DNA of 63,428 nucleotides. Origin: Thauera sp. GTDB taxonomy: Bacteria; Pseudomonadota; Gammaproteobacteria; Burkholderiales; Rhodocyclaceae. The first letter of the stretch is position 1, and every line of letters starts with the position of its first letter. Of the stretch, positions 52,311-60,195 are shown piece by piece. The notes under the pieces are model-generated. The model was not told where the DNA came from, ran no database searches, and was given only the letters and a program-made list of their open reading frames with translations. Location: NCBI GenBank assembly GCA_017302295.1, contig JAFLDS010000020.1, forward strand, positions 1 to 63,428. Reading direction: 5' to 3'. The position numbers and the translations under genes are program-made.

Positions 52311-55300
52311 TCAGCTGGCGAACACCGGGATGACCTTGCGCAGCCGCGCCGGCGCTGCATCGGCGACGTGCGCCTTGCTGCGGAAGCGTTCGAGCAGTGC
52401 CGCCTCGCGCTTGCGGGCATTGGCCAGGTAACGCTCGCGCACATGGCCGAAGCCGCGGATCTGCTCGGGGATGGAGGCGAGCTCCACCGCCGTCTCGTGG
52501 TTGGCGAGTTCGAGGCCGGCAAGGATTTCCTCGACCAGCTTCTCGTAGCCGGCGATCAGCTCGCGGTCGAGCTTGCGGTCGTGGCTGCGGGCGAAGGGGT
52601 CGAGCAGGCTGCCGCGCAGGTGGCGGAACTTCGCCAGCACGCGCATCGCCTTCAGCATCCACGGGCCGTAGGTCTTCTTCTTCAGCTCTCCTGTCTGCGG
52701 ATCCTTGTCGGCCAGGGTCGGCGGCGCGAGGTGGAAGACGAGCTTGTAGTCGCCCTCGAACTGCTCGTCGACGCGCTTCAGGAAGTCGCTGTCAGTGTAG
52801 AGGCGCGCCACTTCGTACTCGTCCTTGTAAGCGAGCAGCTTGTGGTAGCCGCGCGCCACCGCTTCAGTGAGCAGCGTGATGCCCGGCGCCACTCGCGTCT
52901 CGGCGGCGCGCACGCGCTCGACCAGCTTCGCGTAGCGACCGGCGTAAGCGGCGTTCTGGTAGTCGGTGAGCTGCGCCATGCGCCGGGCGATGACCTCGTC
53001 GAGGCTCTGCGACAGCGTGTGGTGCGCCGGGGTGCCGTGCTGCGGTTTCGCCGCTTCGCTCACCGACTTCAGGTCCACCGCGGCACGACGGCCCCACAGG
53101 AAGGCGGCCTTGTTGGCCTCGATCGCGGCGCCGTTGATTTCGATGGCGCGCAGGATGGATTCGCCGGCAAGCGGCACCAGCCCCTTCTGCCACGCGTAGC
53201 CGAGCATGAACAGGTTGGTCGCGATCGAGTCGCCCAGCAGCGCGGTGGCGAGCCGGGTGGCGTCGATGAACTCGGCACGCTCGCCACCGACCGCCTCGAC
53301 GATCTGCGCCTCCATCGACCCGGCCGGAAACTGCGGGTCCGGGTTGGCGGCGACGTTGCCGCTGCGGGCCTGGGCGGCGAAGCCGCGCACAAACTCGCTG
53401 GTCATCGTCTGGTCGCGGTTGATCACGACCCGGGTGTGCCCGGCGCGCATCTTGGCGAGCGACTCGTCGCCGGCCGCCACCACCAGGTCGCAGCCGATCA
53501 CCGCATTGGCCTCGCCGGCGGCGACGCGGGCGGCGTGGAGCTGCTCGGGCGTATCGGCGATGCGAACATGCGACCACACCGCGCCGCCCTTCTGCGCCAG
53601 GCCGGCCATGTCGAGCACCGAGATGCCCTTGCCTTCCAGATGCGCGGCCATGCCCAGCAGCGCGCCGATGGTCACCACGCCGGTGCCGCCGACGCCGGTG
53701 ATCAGGATGCCCCACGGCGCCGAGGTCGCCGGCAGTTGCGGCAACGGCAGGTCGGAGAACGCCATCGCGGCGGCGCCCACCGCCTTGCCCTTCCTCAGCT
53801 TGCCGCCCTCGATGGTAACGAAGCTGGGGCAGAAGCCCTTCACGCAGGAGAAGTCCTTGTTGCACGACGACTGGTCGATCGCGCGCTTGCGGCCGAACTC
53901 GGTCTCCACCGCCCCCACCGACATGCAGTTTGACTTCTCGCTGCAGTCGCCACAGCCTTCGCACACCAGGTCGTTGATGACCACGCGCTGCTGCGGATCG
54001 GGGAACTTGCCGCGCTTGCGGCGGCGGCGCTTCTCGGCGGCGCAGGTCTGGTCGTAGATGATGGCAGTCACCGCCGGCACTTCGCGCAGCTCGCGCTGCA
54101 CCGCGTCCATCTCGTCGCGATGGCGGATGGCGATGCCATGCGGCAGGTCGGCCAGGCCATAGGCGCGCGCCGTGCCGTCATTGACCACCACCACGGTGCC
54201 GACGCCTTCGGCCAGCAGTTGGCGGGCGATGATGGGCACCGACAGCGTGCCATCGTGCGGCTGGCCGCCGGTCATGGCGACCGCGTCGTTGTACAGGATC
54301 TTGTAGGTGATGTTCACCTTGGCCGCCACCGCCGCGCGGATGGCGAGGATGCCCGAGTGCATGTAGGTGCCGTCGCCGAGGTTGGCGAACACGTGCGGCG
54401 TTTTCGTGAAGGGCGACTGGCCGACCCACGGTACGCCCTCGCCCCCCATCTGGCAGAAGGTCTGGGTGTGCTCGGGCGACAGCCAGGTGGCCATGTAATG
54501 GCAGCCGATGCCGGCGATGGCACGCGAGCCTTCCGGCACCTTGGTCGAGGTGTTGTGCGGGCAGCCGGAGCAGTAGTGCGGCACGCGCGCGATCGACAGG
54601 CGCGGCTTGGCGAGCGCCGCCTCCTTGGCCTCGAGGAACACCAGCCGCGCCTTGATGCGGTCGGACGTGTAGAAGCGCGCGATGCGGGCGGCGATGGCGC
54701 GCGCGATCATCGCCGGCGTCAGTTCGCCGGCGGCGGGCAGCAGCCAGTCGCTGTGCGGCAGGGCCCACTCGCCCTTCTCGTCGAACTTGCCGATCACGCG
54801 CGGGCGCACGTTCTCGTTCCAGTTGTAGAGCTCTTCCTTCAACTGGTATTCGAGGAACTGGCGCTTCTCCTCGATCACCAGGATCTCGTCCAGGCCGTCG
54901 GCGAACTGGCGCACGCCCTCGGCTTCCAGCGGCCACACCATGCCCACCTTGTACAGGCGCAGGCCGATCTCGGACGCGACCTTGTCATCGATGCCGAGGT
55001 CTTCCAGCGCCTGGCGCACGTCGAGGTAGCTCTTGCCGCTGGTGATGATGCCGAGCTTCGCGTTCGGGCTGTCGATCACCGTGCGGTTGAGCCTGTTGAC
55101 GCGGCAGTAGGCGAGCGCGGCGTACAGCTTGTGGTGCAGCAGGCGCTTTTCCTGCACCAGCGGCGGATCGGGCCAGCGCAGGTTGAGGCCGTCGGCCGGC
55201 AGCGGGAATTCGTCGGCGGAGGGAATCAGCGTCTGCACCTTGAACGGATCGATATCCACCGACGAAGACGTCTCCACCGTGTCGGTGAGCGCCTTGAACG

Positions 55301-55898
55301 CAACCCAGCAGCCGGAGTAGCGCGACAGCGCGAAGCCGTGCAGGCCGTATTCGAGGTATTCCTGGATGCCGGCCGGCGCCAGCACCGGCATCATCAGCGC
55401 CTTGAACACATGCTCGGTCTGATGCGGCAGCGTGGACGATTTAGCCGCGTGGTCGTCGCCGGCGATCACCAGCACACCACCGTGCTTCGAGGTGCCGGCG
55501 GCGTTGGCGTGGCGCAACACGTCACCGCTGCGGTCCACGCCCGGGCCCTTGCCGTACCAGATCGAGAACACGCCATCGACTGTCGCGTTGGCGTCGAGCG
55601 TGACCTGCTGTGTGCCCCACACCGCGGTGGCGGCGAGGTCCTCATTGAGGCCGGGCTGGAAGCGGATGTTCTTCGGCTCGAGGAACTTCTTCGCCTTCCA
55701 GAATTCCTGGTCGACGTTGCCCAGCGGCGAGCCGCGGTAGCCAGTGACGAAGCCGGCGGTGTTGAGGCCGGCCGCTTCGTCGCGCAGCTTCTGCATCATC
55801 GGCAGGCGCACCAGGGCCTGGATGCCGGTCATCCAGGCGCGGCCGGATTGCAGGGTGTACTTGTCGTCGAGAGTGACGGGGGGCAGTGTGTTCGACAT
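52311..55898 (-). CDS. Fused indolepyruvate:ferredoxin oxidoreductase
   Basis: 1195-aa fusion of alpha and beta/gamma subunits. Residues about 1-440 and 450-620 are the alpha and thiamine-pyrophosphate parts; YCSGCPHNTS near residue 444 is part of the TPP region. A Cys cluster near residues 635-675 (CEGCGDCSEKSNC and CNKDFSCVKGFC) can bind one or two Fe-S clusters. The gamma domain begins with GVGGTGVVTIGALLG near residue 735. The enzyme converts 2-oxo acids such as indolepyruvate or phenylpyruvate to acyl-CoA, CO2 and reduced ferredoxin. It pairs with the amino-acid dehydrogenase next to it. Confidence 0.95.
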   Translation of the reverse strand: MSNTLPPVTLDDKYTLQSGRAWMTGIQALVRLPMMQKLRDEAAGLNTAGFVTGYRGSPLGNVDQEFWKAKKFLEPKNIRFQPGLNEDLAATAVWGTQQVTLDANATVDGVFSIWYGKGPGVDRSGDVLRHANAAGTSKHGGVLVIAGDDHAAKSSTLPHQTEHVFKALMMPVLAPAGIQEYLEYGLHGFALSRYSGCWVAFKALTDTVETSSSVDIDPFKVQTLIPSADEFPLPADGLNLRWPDPPLVQEKRLLHHKLYAALAYCRVNRLNRTVIDSPNAKLGIITSGKSYLDVRQALEDLGIDDKVASEIGLRLYKVGMVWPLEAEGVRQFADGLDEILVIEEKRQFLEYQLKEELYNWNENVRPRVIGKFDEKGEWALPHSDWLLPAAGELTPAMIARAIAARIARFYTSDRIKARLVFLEAKEAALAKPRLSIARVPHYCSGCPHNTSTKVPEGSRAIAGIGCHYMATWLSPEHTQTFCQMGGEGVPWVGQSPFTKTPHVFANLGDGTYMHSGILAIRAAVAAKVNITYKILYNDAVAMTGGQPHDGTLSVPIIARQLLAEGVGTVVVVNDGTARAYGLADLPHGIAIRHRDEMDAVQRELREVPAVTAIIYDQTCAAEKRRRRKRGKFPDPQQRVVINDLVCEGCGDCSEKSNCMSVGAVETEFGRKRAIDQSSCNKDFSCVKGFCPSFVTIEGGKLRKGKAVGAAAMAFSDLPLPQLPATSAPWGILITGVGGTGVVTIGALLGMAAHLEGKGISVLDMAGLAQKGGAVWSHVRIADTPEQLHAARVAAGEANAVIGCDLVVAAGDESLAKMRAGHTRVVINRDQTMTSEFVRGFAAQARSGNVAANPDPQFPAGSMEAQIVEAVGGERAEFIDATRLATALLGDSIATNLFMLGYAWQKGLVPLAGESILRAIEINGAAIEANKAAFLWGRRAAVDLKSVSEAAKPQHGTPAHHTLSQSLDEVIARRMAQLTDYQNAAYAGRYAKLVERVRAAETRVAPGITLLTEAVARGYHKLLAYKDEYEVARLYTDSDFLKRVDEQFEGDYKLVFHLAPPTLADKDPQTGELKKKTYGPWMLKAMRVLAKFRHLRGSLLDPFARSHDRKLDRELIAGYEKLVEEILAGLELANHETAVELASIPEQIRGFGHVRERYLANARKREAALLERFRSKAHVADAAPARLRKVIPVFAS

Positions 55899-56230
55899 GG
55901 TGGCGTGAACCGTCGCGGGCCCCGACGCGGCGCGCTGTTGGCGCGGGCATCCGGCCTGCCGACGTTGTCTCCTGTATGGTTGGTTTTGGTGCTCGTCCGC
56001 GGCATCGAACGGCGAGGTGGCATCGTACGGAGAAGCCGTGGCAGAAAATTTCCTCGATGCGGCGGAAAATCATCGGAGGTGGAAAAGATTTTTCGCGTGA
56101 ACCCGCTTCCGGGGAACGTCCTGCATGCCGACCCTGGGTGCAGTGCAACATCAAGCCGCCGAAGCGAGCGCTTGGACACGCTTTTGTCGCACCGCGTTAC
56201 AGATTCCTCGCGGGTGCATCACGCGAGGGC
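55899..56230. other. Non-coding stretch before ssrA
   Basis: No gene is supported in this 332-bp stretch; it should contain the promoter of the oxidoreductase gene on the minus strand. GC drops near 56040-56100 (AGAAAATTTCCTCGATGCGG), but I do not see a clear promoter or repeat there. Confidence 0.5.
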
Positions 56231-56259
56231 TTGAAAGCGGACGAGCACACCCCCACAAT
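56231..56259 (+). promoter_or_regulatory. Sigma-70 promoter of ssrA
   Basis: TTGAAA (56231-56236), a 17-bp spacer and CACAAT (56254-56259). Expected start near 56266, just at the acceptor piece. Confidence 0.75.
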
Positions 56260-56265
56260 GCAGGC

Positions 56266-56330
56266 ATGGTTGTAATTCCGGCGAGCCGGAGACGTTCTGG
56301 ACGGGGGTTCGATTCCCCCCAGCTCCACCA
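56266..56330 (+). other. tmRNA acceptor piece
   Basis: Contains CCGGCGAGCCGG (small hairpin), the GACGTTCTGGAC strand, the T arm and CCA. The CGTTCT segment can pair with AGGGCG of the coding piece, which would start helix P2. Confidence 0.75.
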
Positions 56331-56366
56331 AAAGGGAATGTCCTTCAGATTGCGTTTTCTTCTGAT

Positions 56367-56520
56367 GGGGCTGACCTGGTCTCGACAGGGCGGGCAAGGG
56401 TTAGCAGGCAACCCGAGAGGCGACGGACGTAATCCGCGCAAAACCACAAACGCCAACGATGAGCGTTTCGCACTGGCCGCTTAAGGCCTATGCCGAGGCT
56501 GCTTGAGCCTTGTTACCAAA
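56367..56520 (+). other. tmRNA coding piece with tag ANDERFALAA
   Basis: The tag frame is 56452-56481, stop TAA 56482-56484, encoding ANDERFALAA. A hairpin GGGTT-AGCAGGC-AACCC follows the 5' region. AGGCT-GCTTG-AGCCT lies after the tag. Confidence 0.85.
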
Positions 56521-56528
56521 GAAAAGCC

Positions 56529-56550
56529 GGCGGGGACTTCGGTCCCCGTC
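56529..56550 (+). terminator. UUCG-loop hairpin after ssrA
   Basis: GGCGGGGAC-TTCG-GTCCCCGTC, 9-bp stem with a stable tetraloop; no T-run follows, so it may be a transcript end or part of the precursor. Confidence 0.5.
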
Positions 56551-56822
56551 GTCACGTCTACGCCACGCGGCGGCCCTTCCCTCGGCAGAAATTGGTCGTT
56601 TGGAGGATTTCCTGCCCGCAACCGGCGCCGCCGCCACGCCTGCATTTCTGTCTGCCCCATCGCCGAGAAAAATTCTTCCCCGATTCGTGTCTTGCAGACA
56701 TCTATCAGAATAATTTTTCCGCTCATCACTTCTTATTATTCGCTTCCGCTGCCGCCCCATCGGTGCGCCAGCGGACCACGACGCGCCACAAGCGCCCGCA
56801 AATAACGAGGAGACAACCCGTG
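56551..56822 (+). promoter_or_regulatory. Control region of the NSS transporter
   Basis: The 272-bp stretch holds no clear gene. Two similar AT-rich sites, GAGAAAAATTCTTCC (56665-56679) and CAGAATAATTTTTCC (56706-56720), are nearly inverted versions of each other and resemble Lrp-type sites loosely. An Lrp-family gene is next to the transporter. A promoter is not assignable with certainty. Confidence 0.4.
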
Positions 56823-56909
56823 ATGAGAACGAAGACGACACTTTTCCTGCGCTGCCCCGGCCGGATCGGCCTGGAGCGACCCCGCCACCGTCGTGCCGAG
56901 GTGCGCTGA
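56823..56909 (+). CDS. Possible 28-aa leader ORF upstream of the NSS transporter
   Basis: ATG AGA ACG .. TGA encodes MRTKTTLFLRCPGRIG.. (28 aa, 8 Arg). GAGGAG lies ten bases upstream, better than the site for the transporter itself, and its stop ends one base before the transporter ATG (TGA-C-ATG). The coupling geometry suggests a real translated leader, but the peptide matches no family and could be chance. Confidence 0.35.
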   Translation: MRTKTTLFLRCPGRIGLERPRHRRAEVR

Positions 56910-56910
56910 C

Positions 56911-58287
56911 ATGTCCGCCACCACGACGCTCTCCGCTGCCGCCGCCTCGGCTACGACGGGCCACGCCCAGTGGTCCTCCCGCATGGGCTTCATCCTCGCC
57001 GCCACCGGTTCCGCGGTGGGGCTGGGCAACATCTGGAAGTTTCCCTATATGGTGGGACAGAGCGGCGGCGCTGCCTTCGTCCTGGTGTACCTCGCCTGCA
57101 TCAGCCTGATCGGCGTGCCCATCCTGGTGTCCGAATGGATGATCGGCCGCCGCGGGCAAAAAAATCCGGTCAACACCATGGCGCAGCTTGCGCGCGCGCA
57201 CGGCCACCACCGCAACTGGGCCCTGGTGGGCGCGATCGGCGTGCTCGGCGCCTTCCTGATCCTGTCCTTTTACAGCGTGATCGGCGGCTGGGCGCTGGCC
57301 TACATGGGCGACGCCGCGTCCGGCAGTTTCAGCGGACTCGACAAGGCCGCGATCGGCGCTGCGTTCGACAACTTCCTCGCTCGTCCGGGCGATCTGCTGA
57401 CCTGGCACACCGTGTTCATGCTGCTGACGGTGGGCGTGGTGGCGATGGGCGTTTCAGCCGGCCTGGAGCGTGGCTCCAAGCTGATGATGCCGGCGCTGGG
57501 CCTGATCCTGGTCGTGCTGGTGGGCTACGGCGCGACGACGGGCAGTTTCGGCGAGGCGGCGGCCTACATGTTCAACCCTGACTGGAGCAAGCTCGACGGC
57601 AAAGTGGTCATGGCCGCGCTGGGCCATGCCTTCTTCACGCTGTCGCTGGGCATGGGAATCATGATGGCCTATGGCTCCTACCTCGGCGAGGATGTGAACC
57701 TGCTGCGCGCCGCCCGCACCGTGGTGGTGATGGACACCGGCTTCGCCCTGTGCGCCGGCATGGCGATCTTCCCCATCGTGTTCGCCAATGGTCTGGATCC
57801 GGCAGCCGGCCCGGGCCTGGTGTTCGTCACGCTGCCGCTGGCGTTCGGCAGCATGAGCGGCGGCCTGGTGCTGGGCACGCTGTTCTTCCTGCTGCTGACT
57901 TTCGCCGCGCTGACCTCGTCGATCTCGCTGCTGGAGCCGGTGGTGGAACTGCTGGAGGAGCGCACCCCGCTGAACCGCATCGGTGCCACCGTGGTGGCCG
58001 GCACGACGATCTGGGCGCTGGGCATCGCCGCCTTGTTGTCCTTCAACCTGTGGGCCGACGTGAAACTGGCCGGGCTGAACATCTTCGACCTGCTCGACCA
58101 CGTCACCAGCAAGTTCATGCTGCCGGTCGCCGGCCTGGGCGCGATCGTGTTCGCGGCCTGGAAGCTGGAGCAACGCAGCGTGCAGCGCGAGCTGGGGCTG
58201 GGCGTCGGCGGTTTCCGCTTGTGGACCCTGCTGGCGCGCTACGTGGCGCCGCTGGGGGTGTTGTTCGTGTTCTGGAACAACCTCTGA
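56911..58287 (+). CDS. Sodium-dependent amino-acid/neurotransmitter-type transporter (NSS family)
   Basis: 458-aa transporter with 11-12 helices. Helix 1 contains the sodium/substrate site GSAVGLGNIWKFPY near residue 40, with the unwound GLGN and FPY hallmark of the LeuT fold. Helix 6 region TLSLGMGIMMAYGSYL is also conserved. It probably imports an amino acid with Na+; which one is unknown. The adjacent dehydrogenase/oxidoreductase and Lrp regulator fit an amino-acid catabolic role. No small partner protein (MetS type) follows. Confidence 0.93.
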   Translation: MSATTTLSAAAASATTGHAQWSSRMGFILAATGSAVGLGNIWKFPYMVGQSGGAAFVLVYLACISLIGVPILVSEWMIGRRGQKNPVNTMAQLARAHGHHRNWALVGAIGVLGAFLILSFYSVIGGWALAYMGDAASGSFSGLDKAAIGAAFDNFLARPGDLLTWHTVFMLLTVGVVAMGVSAGLERGSKLMMPALGLILVVLVGYGATTGSFGEAAAYMFNPDWSKLDGKVVMAALGHAFFTLSLGMGIMMAYGSYLGEDVNLLRAARTVVVMDTGFALCAGMAIFPIVFANGLDPAAGPGLVFVTLPLAFGSMSGGLVLGTLFFLLLTFAALTSSISLLEPVVELLEERTPLNRIGATVVAGTTIWALGIAALLSFNLWADVKLAGLNIFDLLDHVTSKFMLPVAGLGAIVFAAWKLEQRSVQRELGLGVGGFRLWTLLARYVAPLGVLFVFWNNL

Positions 58288-58306
58288 AGGCTCGCTGCTA
58301 AACCGG

Positions 58307-58411
58307 AGCGCCGCACGGGGTATCTGCTCCGCCGGGCTGCGGAACTCGCCCTCGCTGCGCTCGGTGCTCGGACAGTCCTCGCCCGACTCCACAGATACCC
58401 CGCACAGCGCT
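58307..58411 (-). repeat. Covarying-stem hairpin element, copy 3
   Basis: Arms 58307-58326 and 58392-58411 form an imperfect 20-bp stem including CGGGGTATCTG/CAGATACCCCG; inside, CCGGG/CCCG closes the conserved core (58336-58383). In the minus sense it follows the Lrp stop by 53 bp. Confidence 0.85.
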
Positions 58412-58453
58412 CCTAGCGCGTGCGAGCCTCAATCAGCGGGCCGCACAACAATC

Positions 58454-58479
58454 GCCCTGCCGTCTCACAGCGGCAGGGC
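58454..58479. terminator. Hairpin at the junction of transporter and Lrp genes
   Basis: GCCCTGCCG-TCTCACAG-CGGCAGGGC, 9-bp stem overlapping the last codons of the Lrp gene. On the + strand it is followed by TGTTTCGTTCTTG. Confidence 0.55.
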
Positions 58480-58923
58480 TGTTTCGTTCTTGATCTCGCG
58501 CAGCGCGACAGACGAATTGGTGACGTCGATTTCGGGGATCTTCAGCAGGAAGTTGTGCATGAAGGACGACAACGCCTCCAGACTGGGCAGGTAGAGCTTG
58601 AGCAGGCAGTCGGTTTCGCCGAGCAGTTCATAGCACTCCACCACTTCCTGGCAGCCCTTCACCACCTTCTCGAAGCGCTCGAGCACGTCGGCGCTGTGCT
58701 GCTTGAGCTTGACCCGCACCCACACGCAGGTACCCAGCCCCACCTTGTGGCGGTCGACCAGGGCGACGTAGCCGCGGATCAGACCGACCTCCTCCATCTC
58801 CTTCACCCGCCGCCAGCAGGGCGACGGCGACATGCCCACCTTGTCGGCGAGCGCCTGGGTGCTGAGGGTGGAATCCTTCTGCAGCAGTTCCAGGATGCGA
58901 CGTTGCGACTGATCGAGCTTCAT
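58465..58923 (-). CDS. Lrp/AsnC-family transcriptional regulator
   Basis: 152 aa. N-terminal helix-turn-helix (about residues 7-60): LDQSQRRILELLQKDSTLST and LADKVGMSPSPCWRRVKEME. The C-terminal RAM effector-binding domain follows (about 70-150). It is convergent with the transporter gene, and its likely targets are amino-acid genes near by; that is inference. Confidence 0.93.
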   Translation of the reverse strand: MKLDQSQRRILELLQKDSTLSTQALADKVGMSPSPCWRRVKEMEEVGLIRGYVALVDRHKVGLGTCVWVRVKLKQHSADVLERFEKVVKGCQEVVECYELLGETDCLLKLYLPSLEALSSFMHNFLLKIPEIDVTNSSVALREIKNETALPL

Positions 58924-59012
58924 GGCTCCCGCTCCCGGCGGATGCCGGGGCCGGCTCCGCCATTGTTGTCGTGCCTGCAGCGCCCGGCAGCCTGCCGGGC
59001 CGCTGCTGCCGG

Positions 59013-59357
59013 TCAGAGCACTTTCAGCAGTTCGACTTCGAACACCAAGGTCGCGTTGGGCGGGATCACGCCGCCAGCGCCGCGGGCACCGTAGCCCAGC
59101 TGCGGCGGGATGGTCAGCTTGCGCTTGCCGCCGACCTGCATTCCCTGCACGCCCTCGTCCCAGCCGCGGATCACGTGGCCGGCGCCGAGCGGGAAGTTGA
59201 ACGGGTCGTTGCGGTCCTTGCTCGAGTCGAACTTGGTGCCGTCCGTCAGCCAGCCGGTGTAATGCACCGACACCATCTTGCCCTTCTCGGCGAGGTCGCC
59301 GCTGCCGGTTTCGATGTCGTCGATGACGAGGCCGCTGGCGGTGGTGGTCTGGGTCAT
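59013..59357 (-). CDS. FKBP-type peptidyl-prolyl isomerase
   Basis: 114-aa single FKBP domain with [30 protein letters not shown] and GYGARG, the active-site signature. No signal peptide, so cytoplasmic. Confidence 0.96.
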   Translation of the reverse strand: MTQTTTASGLVIDDIETGSGDLAEKGKMVSVHYTGWLTDGTKFDSSKDRNDPFNFPLGAGHVIRGWDEGVQGMQVGGKRKLTIPPQLGYGARGAGGVIPPNATLVFEVELLKVL

Positions 59358-59409
59358 GCGTTTCTCCTGATCGAGCGTGAAAGGACTGGCATTCTACCTG
59401 CGCCCGCGC

Positions 59410-59961
59410 TCACGCCGTCCGCCAGCGCGCGGCGAACTTCTGGCGGAACTTGGCCACCTTGGGCGAAATCACGATGCGGCAGTAGGGCTGATCGGTGTTG
59501 TTCCAGTAGTAATCGTCGTGATCCTCCTCGGCCGGCCAGAAGGTGGCCGCGGGCTTGATCTCGGTCACGATGCGCGCGGGAAAGATGCCGCTGCGATCGA
59601 GCTCGGCGATCACTTCCAGCGCCGTCTCGCGCTGCGCTGCATTGGTGCAGAAGATCGCCGACCGGTACTGCGTGCCGACGTCGTTGCCCTGGCGGTTGAG
59701 CGTGGTCGGGTCGTGGATGGTGAAGAAGATCTCCAGCAGTTCGCGATAGCTGATGCGCGCCGGATCGAACTCCAGCTTCACCACCTCGGCATGGCCGGTG
59801 CCGCCGGAGCACACCTGCCGGTAGCTGGGCGAGTCGACACCGCCGCCGCAGTAGCCGGACTTGACCGACTGTACGCCGTCGGTCATCAGGAACACCGCCT
59901 CCAGGCACCAGAAGCAGCCGCCGGCCAGGACTGCGGTTTCGAGGGGTTGGGGGTCGTTCAT
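59410..59961 (-). CDS. msrA: Peptide methionine sulfoxide reductase A
   Basis: 183 aa with the catalytic Cys in GGCFWC (residues 14-19), and downstream SGYCGGGVDSPSYRQVCSGG and TGHAEVV, all MsrA hallmarks. It repairs methionine-S-sulfoxide. The start at 59961 has GGAGA upstream. Confidence 0.96.
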   Translation of the reverse strand: MNDPQPLETAVLAGGCFWCLEAVFLMTDGVQSVKSGYCGGGVDSPSYRQVCSGGTGHAEVVKLEFDPARISYRELLEIFFTIHDPTTLNRQGNDVGTQYRSAIFCTNAAQRETALEVIAELDRSGIFPARIVTEIKPAATFWPAEEDHDDYYWNNTDQPYCRIVISPKVAKFRQKFAARWRTA

Positions 59962-60060
59962 CGTGTCTTTCTCCGTATCGTCGTGGGCGAACCAGGGCCG
60001 CCCGCTGTTCTGTGACCGGTTGCGCCAGCCGATCGTTCTGTCCGCGTTCATCGCGCCGGA

Positions 60061-60168
60061 GCGCGGTTGAGCCCGCGCCTGCACAACTCATCCACCGTCG
60101 CAGCTTCACGTAGGAGCGCGCTCGAGCGCGATCAAACCGGTGGAATCGCGGTCAAGCCCGCTCCGACA
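60061..60168. repeat. REP-like inverted pair, locus f
   Basis: Arms at 60109-60132 (CGTAGGAGCGCGCTCGAGCG) and 60145-60168 (inverted, GGTCAAGCCCGCTCC). A more diverged copy is at 60061-60083. They lie between msrA and tamB, two genes of the same strand. Confidence 0.75.
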
Positions 60169-60195
60169 CAACCCTCCAGCCATCGCGGCGGCGCG

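Larger units (their letters stand above)
56266..56520 (+). ncRNA. ssrA: Permuted two-piece transfer-messenger RNA (tmRNA)
   Basis: The tRNA-like 3' end comes first (T arm GGGGG-TTCGATT-CCCCC, ending CAGCTCCACCA at 56330), then a 36-nt spacer, and then the 5' end GGGGCTGACCTGGTCTCGAC (56367). No second TTCGA/CCA end exists downstream. GGGGCTG pairs with CAGCTCC (one G-U) to make the acceptor stem, so the gene is circularly permuted and the mature molecule has two pieces. tmRNA rescues stalled ribosomes and tags the peptide. The 3' boundary near 56520 is approximate. A one-piece reading is excluded by the gene order. Confidence 0.93.

Noticed and set aside
56331-56366. A separate tRNA ending at CCACCA (56330)
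   Set aside because: No D or anticodon arm upstream in the right size; with GGGGCTGACC downstream it is the tmRNA acceptor piece, and this segment is the intervening loop (TCAGA/TCTGA can pair).
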